Positions 18,408-27,382 of a DNA stretch of 64,000 nt are shown here, in pieces (position 1 is the stretch's first letter; each line of letters opens with the position of its first letter). Both the position numbers and the translations under genes were made by a program. The notes below the pieces were generated by a model, which searched no databases, was not told where the DNA came from, and worked only from the letters and a program-made list of their open reading frames with translations. This stretch comes from Alphaproteobacteria bacterium Ga0077535 (GTDB taxonomy: Bacteria > Pseudomonadota > Alphaproteobacteria > Caulobacterales > Aquidulcibacteraceae). The stretch spans positions 62,001 to 126,000 of the forward strand of contig LNEK01000026.1 in NCBI GenBank assembly GCA_001464425.1, written 5' to 3'.

Positions 18408-18434
18408 ATGGAGTGTACCACGGCTTGCCGCTAG
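18408..18434 (+). CDS. Possible Cys-containing leader ORF upstream of cysS
   Basis: An 8-codon ORF reads M-E-C-T-T-A-C-R-stop and ends 12 bp before the cysS ATG. Two of eight codons are Cys, a rare residue, which would suit a cysteine-responsive leader. There is no strong ribosome binding site and no clear terminator hairpin, so it may be chance. Confidence 0.2.
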   Translation: MECTTACR

Positions 18435-18446
18435 AACCCACCCCAC

Positions 18447-19823
18447 ATGAAAATCCAGCTGACCAATACCCTTACGCGACGAAAAGAGGCGTTCGCTCCC
18501 ACCGATACAAAACGGGTCACGATGTATGTGTGCGGGCCGACCGTTTACAACGTCGCCCACATCGGCAACGCCCGCCCGCCGGTCGTGTTCGACGTGCTGT
18601 TCCGCCTGCTGCGCCACACCTATGGCGAGAAAGCCGTGCTCTACGCGCGCAACTACACCGACATCGACGACAAGATCATCAACGCCTCGATCGAGCGCGG
18701 CGTGCCAATCGCGGATGTCACCCGCGCGGTGGAAGAGCAGTACGAAGCCGACATGGGCGCGCTCAACGTGTTGACGCCGACCTTGCGGCCGCGCGCGACT
18801 GAGAACGTGCCGGCAATGATCGCGGTGATCGAAAAGCTGATCGAGAAGGGCGCGGCCTACGTCGTACCCAGCGGCGTCTATTTCTCCGTCGCGGCGGACG
18901 AAGATTACGGCAAGCTCTCCGGCCGCAGCCAAGATGATCTCAAAGCCGGCGCCCGTGTCGATGGCGAGGACGATAAGCGAAGCTCCTCGGATTTCGCGCT
19001 TTGGAAAACCACCAAGCCCGGCGAGCCGTCATGGGAGGCGCCGTTCGGCGCCGGCCGCCCCGGCTGGCACATCGAGTGCTCGGCCATGATCGAGGAAGAG
19101 CTGGGCTCGCCGATCGACATTCACGGCGGGGGCATCGATCTCATCTTCCCGCACCACGAAAACGAAATCGCGCAAAGCGAGTCCGCGCACGGCCATCCCC
19201 TGGCGCGTGTCTGGATGCACAATGGCTTCCTGACGATGGACAAAGAGAAGATGTCCAAATCCATCGGCAACATCATCACGCCGCGCGAATTGCTGGAGCA
19301 GGGCTGGCAAGGCGAAACCATCCGCTACGCGCTGCTCAGCGCCCACTACAAAGCGCCGCTCGATTGGAATGATGAGCTGCTGGAGCAGGCGCAGAAGAGC
19401 TTGGACCGGATGTACGGCGCCGTGCTGCGATTGAAAGATGCGCCCGCCGCTGAAGCCGAACCTCCAGCCGCGTTCGTTGCTGCGTTGGCCGACGATCTTA
19501 ATACGCCCGCCGCGATCGCCGAACTCTCTGCTCTCGTCACCAGCGCAAACAATTCCAAGAAGCCGGCCGAACAAGCGCAAGCGAAAGCCGATCTGCTCGC
19601 CGCGGGCGCGCTCGTAGGCCTGCTGCAAAGCGATCCTGAGCACTGGTTCCGCGCCAGCTTCGGTGAGCAGGCGGCCGAGATCGACGCGCTCGTCGCCGAA
19701 CGCGTCGCCGCCCGCGCCGCCAAAAACTACGCCGAGTCCGATCGCCTCCGCGATGCGCTGGCCGAACGCGGCGTCGAAGTCATGGACAGCGCCAGCGGCA
19801 GCACCTGGCGGCGGAAGGGCTAG
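18447..19823 (+). CDS. cysS: Cysteinyl-tRNA synthetase
   Basis: 458 residues, class I synthetase. The motifs are AHIGNARP (HIGH type, about 37-44), the zinc ligands (YVCGPTVYN Cys, HIECSAMI Cys, GGIDLIFPHHENE His) and KEKMSKSIGN (KMSKS). The C-terminal part is the usual DALR-like helical domain. It charges tRNA-Cys in the cytoplasm. The end reads SGSTWRRKG, as expected for CysS. Upstream lies a gene-free 185 bp to folE with a possible short Cys-bearing ORF. Confidence 0.97.
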   Translation: MKIQLTNTLTRRKEAFAPTDTKRVTMYVCGPTVYNVAHIGNARPPVVFDVLFRLLRHTYGEKAVLYARNYTDIDDKIINASIERGVPIADVTRAVEEQYEADMGALNVLTPTLRPRATENVPAMIAVIEKLIEKGAAYVVPSGVYFSVAADEDYGKLSGRSQDDLKAGARVDGEDDKRSSSDFALWKTTKPGEPSWEAPFGAGRPGWHIECSAMIEEELGSPIDIHGGGIDLIFPHHENEIAQSESAHGHPLARVWMHNGFLTMDKEKMSKSIGNIITPRELLEQGWQGETIRYALLSAHYKAPLDWNDELLEQAQKSLDRMYGAVLRLKDAPAAEAEPPAAFVAALADDLNTPAAIAELSALVTSANNSKKPAEQAQAKADLLAAGALVGLLQSDPEHWFRASFGEQAAEIDALVAERVAARAAKNYAESDRLRDALAERGVEVMDSASGSTWRRKG

Positions 19824-19979
19824 TGACGGCGGACGGAACACGCCGACACACCCTGACACAACCATGTTCGCACTATGAGCCGCACCCCCACAGCGAGTTC
19901 AGCCTTAAGAGTTCATGGTCCGCGTTCGAAACGAAGGGTCTCCGTCCCCCGGGTGATCGCTTTCGTTGAGGAGCATTCC

Positions 19980-20492
19980 ATGAAACGCATAAAAATCGCG
20001 GCTGTTGCTGCCTTGATGCTTGTCGGCCCGCTGGCCGCGACCGCATCGGCGCAGACCGCTGGTCAACATCGCGGCGACCGCAATGACGACCGCCGTGGTG
20101 ATCGCAATGATGATCGCCGCGGAGACCGCAACGACAATCGCGGCGACCGCTACGATCGCAACGATGATCGCCGTGATGACCGCCGTGACCACCGCCGCCA
20201 ACGTTGGGATAACCAACGCCACAACGGCTACAGCTACAACGGCCGTTGGAACTACGGCCCGCCGCCTGCTGCCTACGAAGGCCGCAACGGGTACGAAGCC
20301 GGCTATCGCGGCTGGCGCCGCGGCGACCGTTTGCCGTCCTACTATCAGACGCGTTATCGCACGGTCGATTATCGTCGCGAGCACCTTCGCGCACCGCCGC
20401 GCGGCTATCGCTACGTTGAAGACGATCGCGGCCAAATGCTGCTCGTCGGCATCGCAACCGGCGTTATCCTGAGCGTCCTTCTCAGCCAATAA
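19980..20492 (+). CDS. RcnB-like secreted protein with RGDRNDD repeats
   Basis: 170 residues: a Sec signal peptide (about 1-24, ending ATASAQ), then about 50 residues of imperfect RGDRNDDR repeats coded by a GC-rich tandem repeat (about 20067-20200), and a C-terminal RcnB domain (WRRGDRLPSYYQTRYRTVDY, PPRGYRYVEDDRGQMLLVGIATG). RcnB in E. coli is a periplasmic factor tied to nickel/cobalt homeostasis, but most members of this family have unknown roles. The ATG is preceded by GAGGAGCATTCC. A strong terminator follows. Confidence 0.8.
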   Translation: MKRIKIAAVAALMLVGPLAATASAQTAGQHRGDRNDDRRGDRNDDRRGDRNDNRGDRYDRNDDRRDDRRDHRRQRWDNQRHNGYSYNGRWNYGPPPAAYEGRNGYEAGYRGWRRGDRLPSYYQTRYRTVDYRREHLRAPPRGYRYVEDDRGQMLLVGIATGVILSVLLSQ

Positions 20493-20510
20493 ACGCTAGA
20501 AATTGAGAGA

Positions 20511-20539
20511 CCGCCTCGGAGCAATCCGGGGCGGTTTTT
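20511..20539 (+). terminator. Rho-independent terminator after the RcnB-like gene
   Basis: CCGCCTCGG (20511-20519) pairs completely, with one G-U, to CCGGGGCGG (20526-20534) around a short loop, followed by TTTTT. It begins 18 bp after the stop codon. Confidence 0.9.
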
Positions 20540-20639
20540 CGTTGCCCACACAGTAACGAACACGCTGGCCATTTTGCGCTTGCGTTCAGAGCGTCCTGGC
20601 TCACGATGCGTATCGAGGGATACAGAGTGGAGGGACGCC

Positions 20640-21182
20640 ATGCGCTTGTTCGCTATCGCCGTCGTTTCGTTTCTCGCCTGCAGCGCGCCGGCCTTCGCCG
20701 CTTGTGATTTATCCCCGACGATCGGCGCTCGCGCCGAGGCGCGCGCTGGCCAGGACATTATGATCACGCTCGCCGTCGAAAATCGCGGCGACACAAATTG
20801 CCCTGGAACCATCGAAGCGCCGCCGGCCGCGAGTTACATGGTCGATATCTTCCTTTCGACCGATCGTAACGCGCCTGCGAGTTGGGCGATCTACAACGCA
20901 ACGTGGCGCGAAGACGTGCTGCTGCGCGGCGGGCGCGTCTCGCGCACAAACAGTATCGGCCCCGGCGCTAGCGTGCGTTACGGCGCCCCAAGCTACGAGA
21001 TTGGCCCAATGACGTTACCCACGGGCGTTCCGCCAGGCGACTATTTCCTCTGCGCCGGCGTCGATCAGGGCAGTCGCGTCGCTGAATCGAACGAGCGAAA
21101 CAATGTCGCCTGCAACCCGATCCGCATTCTCCCGACGCTCCGCATCGATCCGCGCCGTGGGCCGCGACTTCCGGGGCAATAG
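20640..21182 (+). CDS. Secreted CARDB-like protein
   Basis: 180 residues. Signal peptide about 1-20 (FLACSAPAFAA). The mature part has the CARDB/Ig-like pattern: an early GQDIMITLAVENRGD strand pair, DIFLSTDRNAP, and the closing PPGDYFLCAGVD..SRVAESNERNN, which is characteristic of these bacterial adhesion-like beta domains. Paired Cys suggest a periplasmic or surface location. The ATG is preceded by GGAGGGACGCC. It stands alone; the serpin gene starts 65 bp downstream. Confidence 0.7.
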   Translation: MRLFAIAVVSFLACSAPAFAACDLSPTIGARAEARAGQDIMITLAVENRGDTNCPGTIEAPPAASYMVDIFLSTDRNAPASWAIYNATWREDVLLRGGRVSRTNSIGPGASVRYGAPSYEIGPMTLPTGVPPGDYFLCAGVDQGSRVAESNERNNVACNPIRILPTLRIDPRRGPRLPGQ

Positions 21183-21246
21183 CTTGGGATCGCCTTCACT
21201 TCGCCAAACCTTGGCGCATCAATGCGTCGAGGGCAGGAGACATGGC

Positions 21247-22488
21247 ATGCATCGTCGCGCTTTGTTGTGGTCCGCCGCCGCCGCCGCCGCCGCTGGGCTT
21301 AGCGCTTGCGCTGCTCCGCCAGGCGCGGCTGAACCTCCGCCCAGTCCGCAACCCACGCCAGCACCAGTGATGCCGCCCTTGCCTGATGGTTTCGAACTCG
21401 CGCTTTACCGCGCACTTGCCGCCGACCGCGGCAACCAATTCGTCTCGCCCTACAGCATCCTCTCGGCCTTCGCGCTGCTCTATCCCGGCGCGCGGGGCCC
21501 AACCGCGGCTGAGATGGCGTCCACCTTCGGCTTCGACGTCGATGTCGCCGCGCAAGTTCAGCAAACCCGCGCCCGCCGCGATGCGCTGGCCGCGCAAATG
21601 AGCGGCAGCGATTTCACCACCGCTAACGCCGCCTGGGTCGAGCGCACGATGGCGCTGCGCGACGACTACGCGCGCACCATCCGCGATCAGCTCGGCGCCA
21701 CCATCGAAAGCGTGCCCTTCATCGCCAACCAGAGCCAAGCTTTGCGCACGATCAACGCGTGGGCCGCACGCGAGACTCGTGACCGGATCCCAGAAATCCT
21801 AACGCAACAGGATCCCTCGCGCCGCCTCGTGCTCACCAACGCTGTCTATTTCAAAGGCACGTGGCAGAACCAATTCTCCGCCAACGCTACGCGCGACGGC
21901 GATTTCTTCGCCGAGAACGGCGCAACCCAACGCGCGCGCCTCATGCGCCAGGTCGCTCACGCGCCATACTACGAAGGTGAGGACTTCCAGGCCGCTGAGT
22001 TCGCATATGACGGAGGCGCCTTCGCGCTCTCGGTGTTCCTCCCGCGCGCCCGCGACGGCCTCGCGGCCTTCGAGCGTCGTCTGATGGGCAACGCGCTTGA
22101 TCGTTGGCTCAGCGACCTCGACCGCGCTGAACGCACGCGCCTCGACATCACGCTGCCGAAGGTCGAGATGCGCACCGATTACGAGCTCTCGCCGCACTTG
22201 CAGGCGCTGGGCCTGCGTCTCGCGTTCAGCAACAGCGCCGATTTCACCGGCGTCACCGACGCCGACCGCCTCGCTATCAGCGCCGTCATCCACAAAACGT
22301 TCCTCGCCATCGATGAGGAGGGCACCGAGGCCGCTGCCGTCACCGCGATCGACATGCGCACGACGTCCGCCATGCCGCGGCCGGAGCCCGACCCGATCGT
22401 CTTCCGCGCCGATCACCCGTTCTTCATCGTGCTCCGTCACAAGCCGACGAATACGAGCCTCTTCATGGGCCGTGTTGCGGAAGTGTAG
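21247..22488 (+). CDS. Serpin-family protease inhibitor, predicted lipoprotein
   Basis: 413 residues. A signal peptide ends in a lipobox (AAGLSAC), so the protein should be a membrane-anchored lipoprotein. A Pro-rich linker is followed by a full serpin fold: [20 protein letters not shown] (about 60-80), [14 protein letters not shown], and the closing [21 protein letters not shown]. The reactive-loop hinge [10 protein letters not shown] matches inhibitory serpins (small residues at P12-P9), predicting real inhibition of serine or cysteine proteases. By usual spacing P1 falls near the RTTSAM stretch. The start at 21247 follows AGGAGACATGGC. Serpins are uncommon in proteobacteria. Confidence 0.9.
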   Translation: MHRRALLWSAAAAAAAGLSACAAPPGAAEPPPSPQPTPAPVMPPLPDGFELALYRALAADRGNQFVSPYSILSAFALLYPGARGPTAAEMASTFGFDVDVAAQVQQTRARRDALAAQMSGSDFTTANAAWVERTMALRDDYARTIRDQLGATIESVPFIANQSQALRTINAWAARETRDRIPEILTQQDPSRRLVLTNAVYFKGTWQNQFSANATRDGDFFAENGATQRARLMRQVAHAPYYEGEDFQAAEFAYDGGAFALSVFLPRARDGLAAFERRLMGNALDRWLSDLDRAERTRLDITLPKVEMRTDYELSPHLQALGLRLAFSNSADFTGVTDADRLAISAVIHKTFLAIDEEGTEAAAVTAIDMRTTSAMPRPEPDPIVFRADHPFFIVLRHKPTNTSLFMGRVAEV

Positions 22489-22520
22489 GCTTGGTTTCGA
22501 GAGCGCTGACGGAAGTGGCC

Positions 22521-22871
22521 ATGACCAAGCACCGCATCTACACAACCAGCTTCGCCAGCGTCTATCCGCACTACGTCGCTAAGGCCGAGAAGAAGGGGCG
22601 TACGAAAGCCGAGGTGGATGAAATCATCCGCTGGTTGACCGGCTACACGCAAAGAGCGCTCGACGCGCACATCAAGAAGAAAACCACGTTCGAGGATTTC
22701 TTCGCCGCCGCCTCCAAGATCAACCCATCGCGCACGCTGATCACCGGCGTCGTCTGCGGCGTGCGCGTAGAGGAGGTTGAAGAGCCGCTGATGCGCGAAA
22801 TCCGCTATCTCGATAAGCTCATCGACGAACTCGCCAAGGGCAAGGCAATGGAGAAAATCCTTCGCGCTTGA
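22521..22871 (+). CDS. DUF2200 family protein
   Basis: 116 residues, soluble. The opening [27 protein letters not shown] and later [32 protein letters not shown] are those of the DUF2200 family, of unknown function. GGAAGTGGCC precedes the ATG. It sits 32 bp after the serpin gene on the same strand. Confidence 0.85.
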   Translation: MTKHRIYTTSFASVYPHYVAKAEKKGRTKAEVDEIIRWLTGYTQRALDAHIKKKTTFEDFFAAASKINPSRTLITGVVCGVRVEEVEEPLMREIRYLDKLIDELAKGKAMEKILRA

Positions 22872-22967
22872 GGGCGCGAAATGGCCGATACATTCGCGTC
22901 GGCTGAGTTCGTTTTCGCTAGTCCACGCTACGCATCAGCGCTACGCCAACACGGCGTGGAGGGTGTG

Positions 22968-23669
22968 ATGGCGGGTGTTGCGGCACGTACGGCGCTGAGC
23001 GCGCTTGGGCTTTCTCTAGCGTTACTGTCTTCTGGTTGTGCCTTGTGGGAGCGGCCATCGCTTGCAAGCTTGCCGGTGACGACCAGCGCACCTGCGCCTG
23101 TCGTAGCCGCCGAGGTCGCGCCGCCGCCGGCGCCACTGCCCAGGCTCGCGCCACTGCCTGCGCTCAGCAATGAGCCGGAGGATTTTGCCTGCGGCGACGG
23201 CTCGCAGCTGCGCGTGAGCTACCCCGAAGGCCGCGACACGATCGCCGTGAGCCTCAACGGCGCCACGCCGATCGCCATGCGCCGCGCCGACGAAGGCGGG
23301 CTCACCGCCTACCGCGCCTCAAATCTCGTGCTGCGCCGCTCCGGCGTGCGCGTTGCGTTGGTCAGCGATTCCGCTTCCGTCACCGTGCAAAGCGGCGACA
23401 CTCTTGGCCTCATCGCGCAGCGCATCTATGGCGATCGCATGCGCGCCTTCGAAATCGCGCGCATGAACAATATCCAAAACCCGGACCTCATCCTGCCGGG
23501 CCAAGTGCTGAGCCTCGCGCCCATGGAACGCCGCTGCCGGCGTTCACACGTTCAAGAGGCGTCCTACACGCCGTCGCGCCCGCTCAATCGTCGCGCCTTC
23601 AGCCCGCCCAGCGCGCGTCAACCCGATCAGCAGAACATCCGCGCGACGGCTACGGATCCATCGCGCTGA
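22968..23669 (+). CDS. Lipoprotein with MliC-like and LysM domains
   Basis: 233 residues. The signal peptide ends in a lipobox (LLSSGC, about residue 24). After a Pro/Ala linker, residues about 70-130 show the MliC pattern (FACGDGSQLRVSYPEGRDTIAVSL... TAYRASNLVLRRSG), the fold of membrane-bound c-type lysozyme inhibitors. Then a LysM domain (about 136-185: VQSGDTLGLIAQRIYGD ... LILPGQVLSL) should bind peptidoglycan. The basic tail is unassigned. Start chosen at 22968 because GGAGGGTGTG lies directly upstream; a longer reading lacks a signal. Together this suggests a wall-bound lysozyme inhibitor (inference). Confidence 0.75.
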   Translation: MAGVAARTALSALGLSLALLSSGCALWERPSLASLPVTTSAPAPVVAAEVAPPPAPLPRLAPLPALSNEPEDFACGDGSQLRVSYPEGRDTIAVSLNGATPIAMRRADEGGLTAYRASNLVLRRSGVRVALVSDSASVTVQSGDTLGLIAQRIYGDRMRAFEIARMNNIQNPDLILPGQVLSLAPMERRCRRSHVQEASYTPSRPLNRRAFSPPSARQPDQQNIRATATDPSR

Positions 23670-23678
23670 CTTAGAACG

Positions 23679-24014
23679 CTACCGCGAACGCAGCGTCTGC
23701 ATGTAGGCCCACACATCGTCACCGTCCTCTGGTGCGACGATGAGGTGCGGCATGCTCGGGTGTTCGCTGGCAAGCCACACGTTGACTGCGCGACCACTCA
23801 TACCCGGCGTGTCGGCGACGGTCTGAAAGCTCGGCGCCAGCGGATTGGGTGACCAGGCGTCGCCAGCGGCAATGGCGTGGCACGTGGCGCAATTTCGCTG
23901 CGCGAAGGCAAAGCCGCGAATGGCGTCGCCGCTTTCGATGGCTTCGAGCGGCGCTGGCGTTTGCGCGCAACTGCTGAGCGCGAGCGCAAATAGCGCAGCG
24001 GCGGCAAGGCGCAT
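23679..24014 (-). CDS. Small c-type cytochrome lipoprotein
   Basis: 111 residues. Signal peptide with lipobox (LALSSCAQ, about residue 16). The single heme site is CATCH (near 43-47), and a Met ligand is probably in the PGMSG or MPHL segment. The fold is that of class I monoheme cytochromes. The ATG at 24014 follows GGGAGGTTCGGAA. It would carry electrons in the periplasm; no partner oxidase is adjacent. The gene faces away from the SulP transporter. Confidence 0.85.
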   Translation of the reverse strand: MRLAAAALFALALSSCAQTPAPLEAIESGDAIRGFAFAQRNCATCHAIAAGDAWSPNPLAPSFQTVADTPGMSGRAVNVWLASEHPSMPHLIVAPEDGDDVWAYMQTLRSR

Positions 24015-24146
24015 TTCCGAACCTCCCAAAGTGAGACGCTGCGCCCGGATAGAGCGGGCGCATTGATCCTGCTCAAGCGAACCCCGTGGCCGTGTGGCCC
24101 CTTGTGCAGCCTCGCCCTCGCGCGCGATGATTGCGGCCGACTCACA

Positions 24147-25886
24147 ATGACATCTCCTGAAGACTCGAAGCCCGCGCGCGCTGGCTTGTTCGGCGACTGG
24201 CGCCTCTTCGTGCCCAAGTCGGTGACGGTGCTTGCGCAGGAGGGCTATTCGTTCGCCAAGCTGCGCGCCGACGCGCTTGCGGGCCTGACGGTCTCGATCG
24301 TCGCTGTACCGCTCGCCATGGCGATCGCCATCGCCTCGGGTGTGACGCCGGCGCAGGGGCTCATCACCGCCGTTGTTGCGGGCTTTCTGATTTCGGCGCT
24401 GGGCGGCTCGCGCTTCCAGATTGGCGGTCCAACCGGCGCCTTCATCGTCGTCGTCTACGGCGTCGTGCATCAATACGGCTATGATGGCTTGGCGCTGGCG
24501 ACGATGATGGCCGGCGCGATTTTGATCGTTGCCGGCCTGATGCGTGTCGGCGCCTGGATCAAATACATCCCCGAACCGGTGGTCACAGGTTTCACCGCCG
24601 GCATCGCGGTCATCATTTTTTCCAGCCAGATTCGCGACTTGTTCGGCCTCGACATGGCCGAGGCGCCTGCCGACTTCATCGAAAAAATGGCTGCGTTCTG
24701 GGCGGTGCGCGACACTGTTTCCCTGCCGACGATCGCGATCGCCCTTGGCGCGCTTGGGGCCATCCTTTTGGTGACGCGTTTTGCGCCACGCTTGCCTGGC
24801 ATGCTCATCGCCGTCGCAGGCGCCACTCTCGCGGTCTCGTTGTTCAATTTGCCGGTGGAGACGATCGGCTCGCGCTTTGGAGAGAGCGCCGCTACCGTGC
24901 TGCTGGAGCTTCGCTTCCCGCAAGTCACCTTCGAGCGCCTCCAGCAATTGCTGCCATCGGCGCTGACCATTGCTTTCCTCGCCGGTGTTGAGAGCTTGCT
25001 CTCCGCCATGGTGGCTGATGGAATGACCGGCCGCCGTCATCGCTCTAATTGCGAAATCGTGGCGCAGGGCGTGGCCAATATCGCGGCGCCGTTGTTCGGC
25101 GGCATTTCCGCCACCGGCGCTATCGCCCGCACCGCGACGAATATCCGCGCTGGCGCGCAGACACCTTTAGCTGGGATATTTCACGCGCTGTTTGTGCTGG
25201 TGTTTATGTTGGCGCTTGGCCCTTTGATTGCTCAGATCCCGCTCGCAAGTCTCGCGGCGGTGCTTGCCGTCGTCGCCTGGAACATGAGTGAGCGTGAGCG
25301 CTTCCGCCAATTGTTGCTCGGTCCCGCCGGTGACCGGGTGGTGCTGGTCGCGACGTTCCTGCTTACAGTTCTGGTCGATCTCACGGTCGCAATCGAAGTC
25401 GGCGTTGTGCTCGGCGCAATCGTCTTCATGCATCGCATGGCGGAATCGACGGCTATCGAACACGGCGTTTCGCTGATTGAGCGCGATCAGGATGATTTCA
25501 GCCGCCCCAATCGGGAGAATTACGAAGCGCGGGCGGAATTGCCACGAAATGTCGAGATGTTCGAATTGCATGGGCCGCTCTTCTTCGGGGCTGCCAGCCG
25601 CTTGAATGATGCACTCGACGCTGCGTTCCCGCCGCCGCGCGCCTTTGTGCTGCGCTTTCGTGATGTGCCGCTGGCCGATGCCTCCGGCGCCAGCGCGCTC
25701 GAACGCTTCATCAAACGCTGCGCCGGTCATGGCGTGGAGATTGTGTTCTGCGAAATGCGGCCGAGCGTGCGCGCCACGCTCGCCAAGCTTGGCCTCTTGG
25801 AGCATGTCCAAGCGACCGAGACTTACGACGAAGCCGTGACTCTCGCCGCCATCGCCGCCGAGACCGAAGGCGGCCCCAGAGGATGA
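24147..25886 (+). CDS. SulP family anion transporter with STAS domain
   Basis: 579 residues from ATG 24147. About 11-14 membrane segments make up the SulP core, with AGLTVSIVAVPLAMAIAIASG near the N-terminus and GGISATGAIARTATNIRAGA in the middle, as in SLC26/SulP transporters. The C-terminal STAS domain (about 440-565: EMFELHGPLFFGAASRL ... LADASGASALERF) is cytoplasmic. Substrates in this family include sulfate, bicarbonate and other anions; no neighbour identifies which. There is no carbonic anhydrase next door. Confidence 0.9.
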   Translation: MTSPEDSKPARAGLFGDWRLFVPKSVTVLAQEGYSFAKLRADALAGLTVSIVAVPLAMAIAIASGVTPAQGLITAVVAGFLISALGGSRFQIGGPTGAFIVVVYGVVHQYGYDGLALATMMAGAILIVAGLMRVGAWIKYIPEPVVTGFTAGIAVIIFSSQIRDLFGLDMAEAPADFIEKMAAFWAVRDTVSLPTIAIALGALGAILLVTRFAPRLPGMLIAVAGATLAVSLFNLPVETIGSRFGESAATVLLELRFPQVTFERLQQLLPSALTIAFLAGVESLLSAMVADGMTGRRHRSNCEIVAQGVANIAAPLFGGISATGAIARTATNIRAGAQTPLAGIFHALFVLVFMLALGPLIAQIPLASLAAVLAVVAWNMSERERFRQLLLGPAGDRVVLVATFLLTVLVDLTVAIEVGVVLGAIVFMHRMAESTAIEHGVSLIERDQDDFSRPNRENYEARAELPRNVEMFELHGPLFFGAASRLNDALDAAFPPPRAFVLRFRDVPLADASGASALERFIKRCAGHGVEIVFCEMRPSVRATLAKLGLLEHVQATETYDEAVTLAAIAAETEGGPRG

Positions 25887-25951
25887 TTGTGGGCGCGCCT
25901 TGAACCTGCCTCCTGGGGCCGTTAAGCCCGCCAGGGACAAGGACAAAGCGC

Positions 25952-26404
25952 ATGCGATTTTTGATTTTGACGTTGGCGGCTGGGCTCATGGCGTGCGCGA
26001 CAGGCGGGGCCGAACCCGGCGCTGATGAAATTGGCGCAACACCGTTCAACGTCGAGCGTGGCACCGCCTTGCCGCCGCCAGCTCCAGCGGGCGGAAGCTC
26101 AGCGCCGCCTGAAGGCCGCGCATCCGGCGGCATCGATTTTGGTCAGTGGCGCAGCGCCGATCCAGTTGCCTACGCTGCATCGTTCCAAGCTCAAATCCGC
26201 CAGCGCTTCAACGATGGCCGCGACGCCGCGCGCATCCGCGCCGATCTCGAAGCCAACGGCTTTGCGTGCGAAGATTCGCAACGCCTCGATTGTCGCATCG
26301 AGATCATGGAGCGTCAGTGCGCGATTGATTGGTATGTCGTTGTCGAGCGCGGGCGCCCGGAACCGGTTGTCGGCTTCGACAAGATGTGCCTCGGCGCCAA
26401 TTGA
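25952..26404 (+). CDS. Small lipoprotein, unknown function (paralogue pair, first)
   Basis: 150 residues. Lipobox LAAGLMACA near residue 15, a Pro-rich linker, then a small domain ending with DLEANGFACEDSQRLDCRIEI and further paired Cys (RQCAID, KMCLG). The next gene starts one base into its stop codon and has the same plan, as has the gene at 27858. AAGGACAAAGCGC precedes the ATG. The family is not one I recognise. Confidence 0.6.
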   Translation: MRFLILTLAAGLMACATGGAEPGADEIGATPFNVERGTALPPPAPAGGSSAPPEGRASGGIDFGQWRSADPVAYAASFQAQIRQRFNDGRDAARIRADLEANGFACEDSQRLDCRIEIMERQCAIDWYVVVERGRPEPVVGFDKMCLGAN

Positions 26405-26850
26405 TGCTGCGGTCGGCTGCTCTCGCGCTGGTGCTGGCTGTCACGGCGTGTTCAACGCCGGTGGGCGGCGTCTCTGCGCCATCTGGCACAGGCCAAATTC
26501 CGTCGACACCGCTCGATCTCGGCAATTGGCGCGCGAGTTCTGAGGGCGCAACATTGAACGCGTTTCGGCGCGGCGTGAGTGCGCGCTATGCTCAAGGCGC
26601 CGCCATCAACACCGTCACCGCCGATCTGCGACGAAGCCAGTTCAATTGCGGCGCCGCGCCGCCCGCGCTGGCGGACAATCGCGGCGTCCCGCCTGTGCAA
26701 GTGTGCCGCCGCATCATCCGTGCTGCAGGTTGCACGCACACTTGGCAGGTACATCTCTTCGATCGGATGGGTGATCGCCGCCTTGCCAGCACGCGCGGTC
26801 TTTACGACCGCAGCTGCGGTGATGAAGGCCTACTGGGCGGGCCCGGCTGA
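26404..26850 (+). CDS. Small lipoprotein, unknown function (paralogue pair, second)
   Basis: 148 residues, starting at the ATG that overlaps the previous stop by one base (TGATG), a sign of coupled translation. Lipobox VTACS near residue 16. The domain is similar to the preceding one (LGNWRASS..., ADLRRSQFNCGAAP... CRRIIRAAGC), with four or more Cys. Its 3' end overlaps the convergent SseB-like gene by 21 bp. Confidence 0.6.
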   Translation: MLRSAALALVLAVTACSTPVGGVSAPSGTGQIPSTPLDLGNWRASSEGATLNAFRRGVSARYAQGAAINTVTADLRRSQFNCGAAPPALADNRGVPPVQVCRRIIRAAGCTHTWQVHLFDRMGDRRLASTRGLYDRSCGDEGLLGGPG

Positions 26851-27318
26851 ATCAGGTGAGGGCGGAATTCCGAGGAATTGCGTGATGCCTTCGGAGTCCA
26901 GCAGCAACGTCGGCTCATAGCCAAGATTGATCGCGACGCTGTGCGCGCGCACGCGCATCAGAGCTGCGCGACCCGTCATACCAGCCCGCGGCGTATCGGC
27001 GCCGAGCCGGCGTTCGAGCAATGCATCGCTGGTGAAGATCATCGCCGCACGCCCGCCCGGCACATCGCCAAACTGCGGCGGCGAATTGGCCGCGCGCGTC
27101 GCGGTGACGAGCAGTACGTTGCTTTCAAGAAACTGACGCCGGAACGCGGGCCGCATCGCCGGGCTGCGAAACGCTTGCACGAACGTTTGCTCTAGCGCGG
27201 TCTGCGGCTCGATCGGCTCGAAGTCCGGGACGGTCGCAGGCGGGGTTTCCGTCGTCTGCGCAAACGCAGGGGCCGCAGCGGCGGCGAGGGCGGAAAACAA
27301 GACAGTGCGTCGCAGCAT
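26830..27318 (-). CDS. Exported SseB-like protein
   Basis: 162 residues from the ATG at 27318. A Sec signal (AAAAAPAFAQ) precedes a domain with the SseB N-terminal pattern: FRSPAMRPAFRRQFLESNVLLVTA ... MIFTSDALLERRLG ... VAINLGYEPTLLLDSEGI. SseB-like domains are usually cytoplasmic; here the signal peptide suggests export. Role unknown. It ends inside the convergent lipoprotein gene. Confidence 0.65.
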   Translation of the reverse strand: MLRRTVLFSALAAAAAPAFAQTTETPPATVPDFEPIEPQTALEQTFVQAFRSPAMRPAFRRQFLESNVLLVTATRAANSPPQFGDVPGGRAAMIFTSDALLERRLGADTPRAGMTGRAALMRVRAHSVAINLGYEPTLLLDSEGITQFLGIPPSPDSAGPAQ

Positions 27319-27382
27319 GGCTGACCTCGGACGGTTCACAATGGCGGTTGCGTGCCCAAGAAGGAAGGCCACATAAGGGCGG

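Noticed and set aside
23679-25040. 453-codon minus-strand frame extending the cytochrome across the SulP gene
   Set aside because: Only its last 111 residues are plausible; an ATG with a strong ribosome binding site at 24014 fits, and the rest is antisense to SulP.
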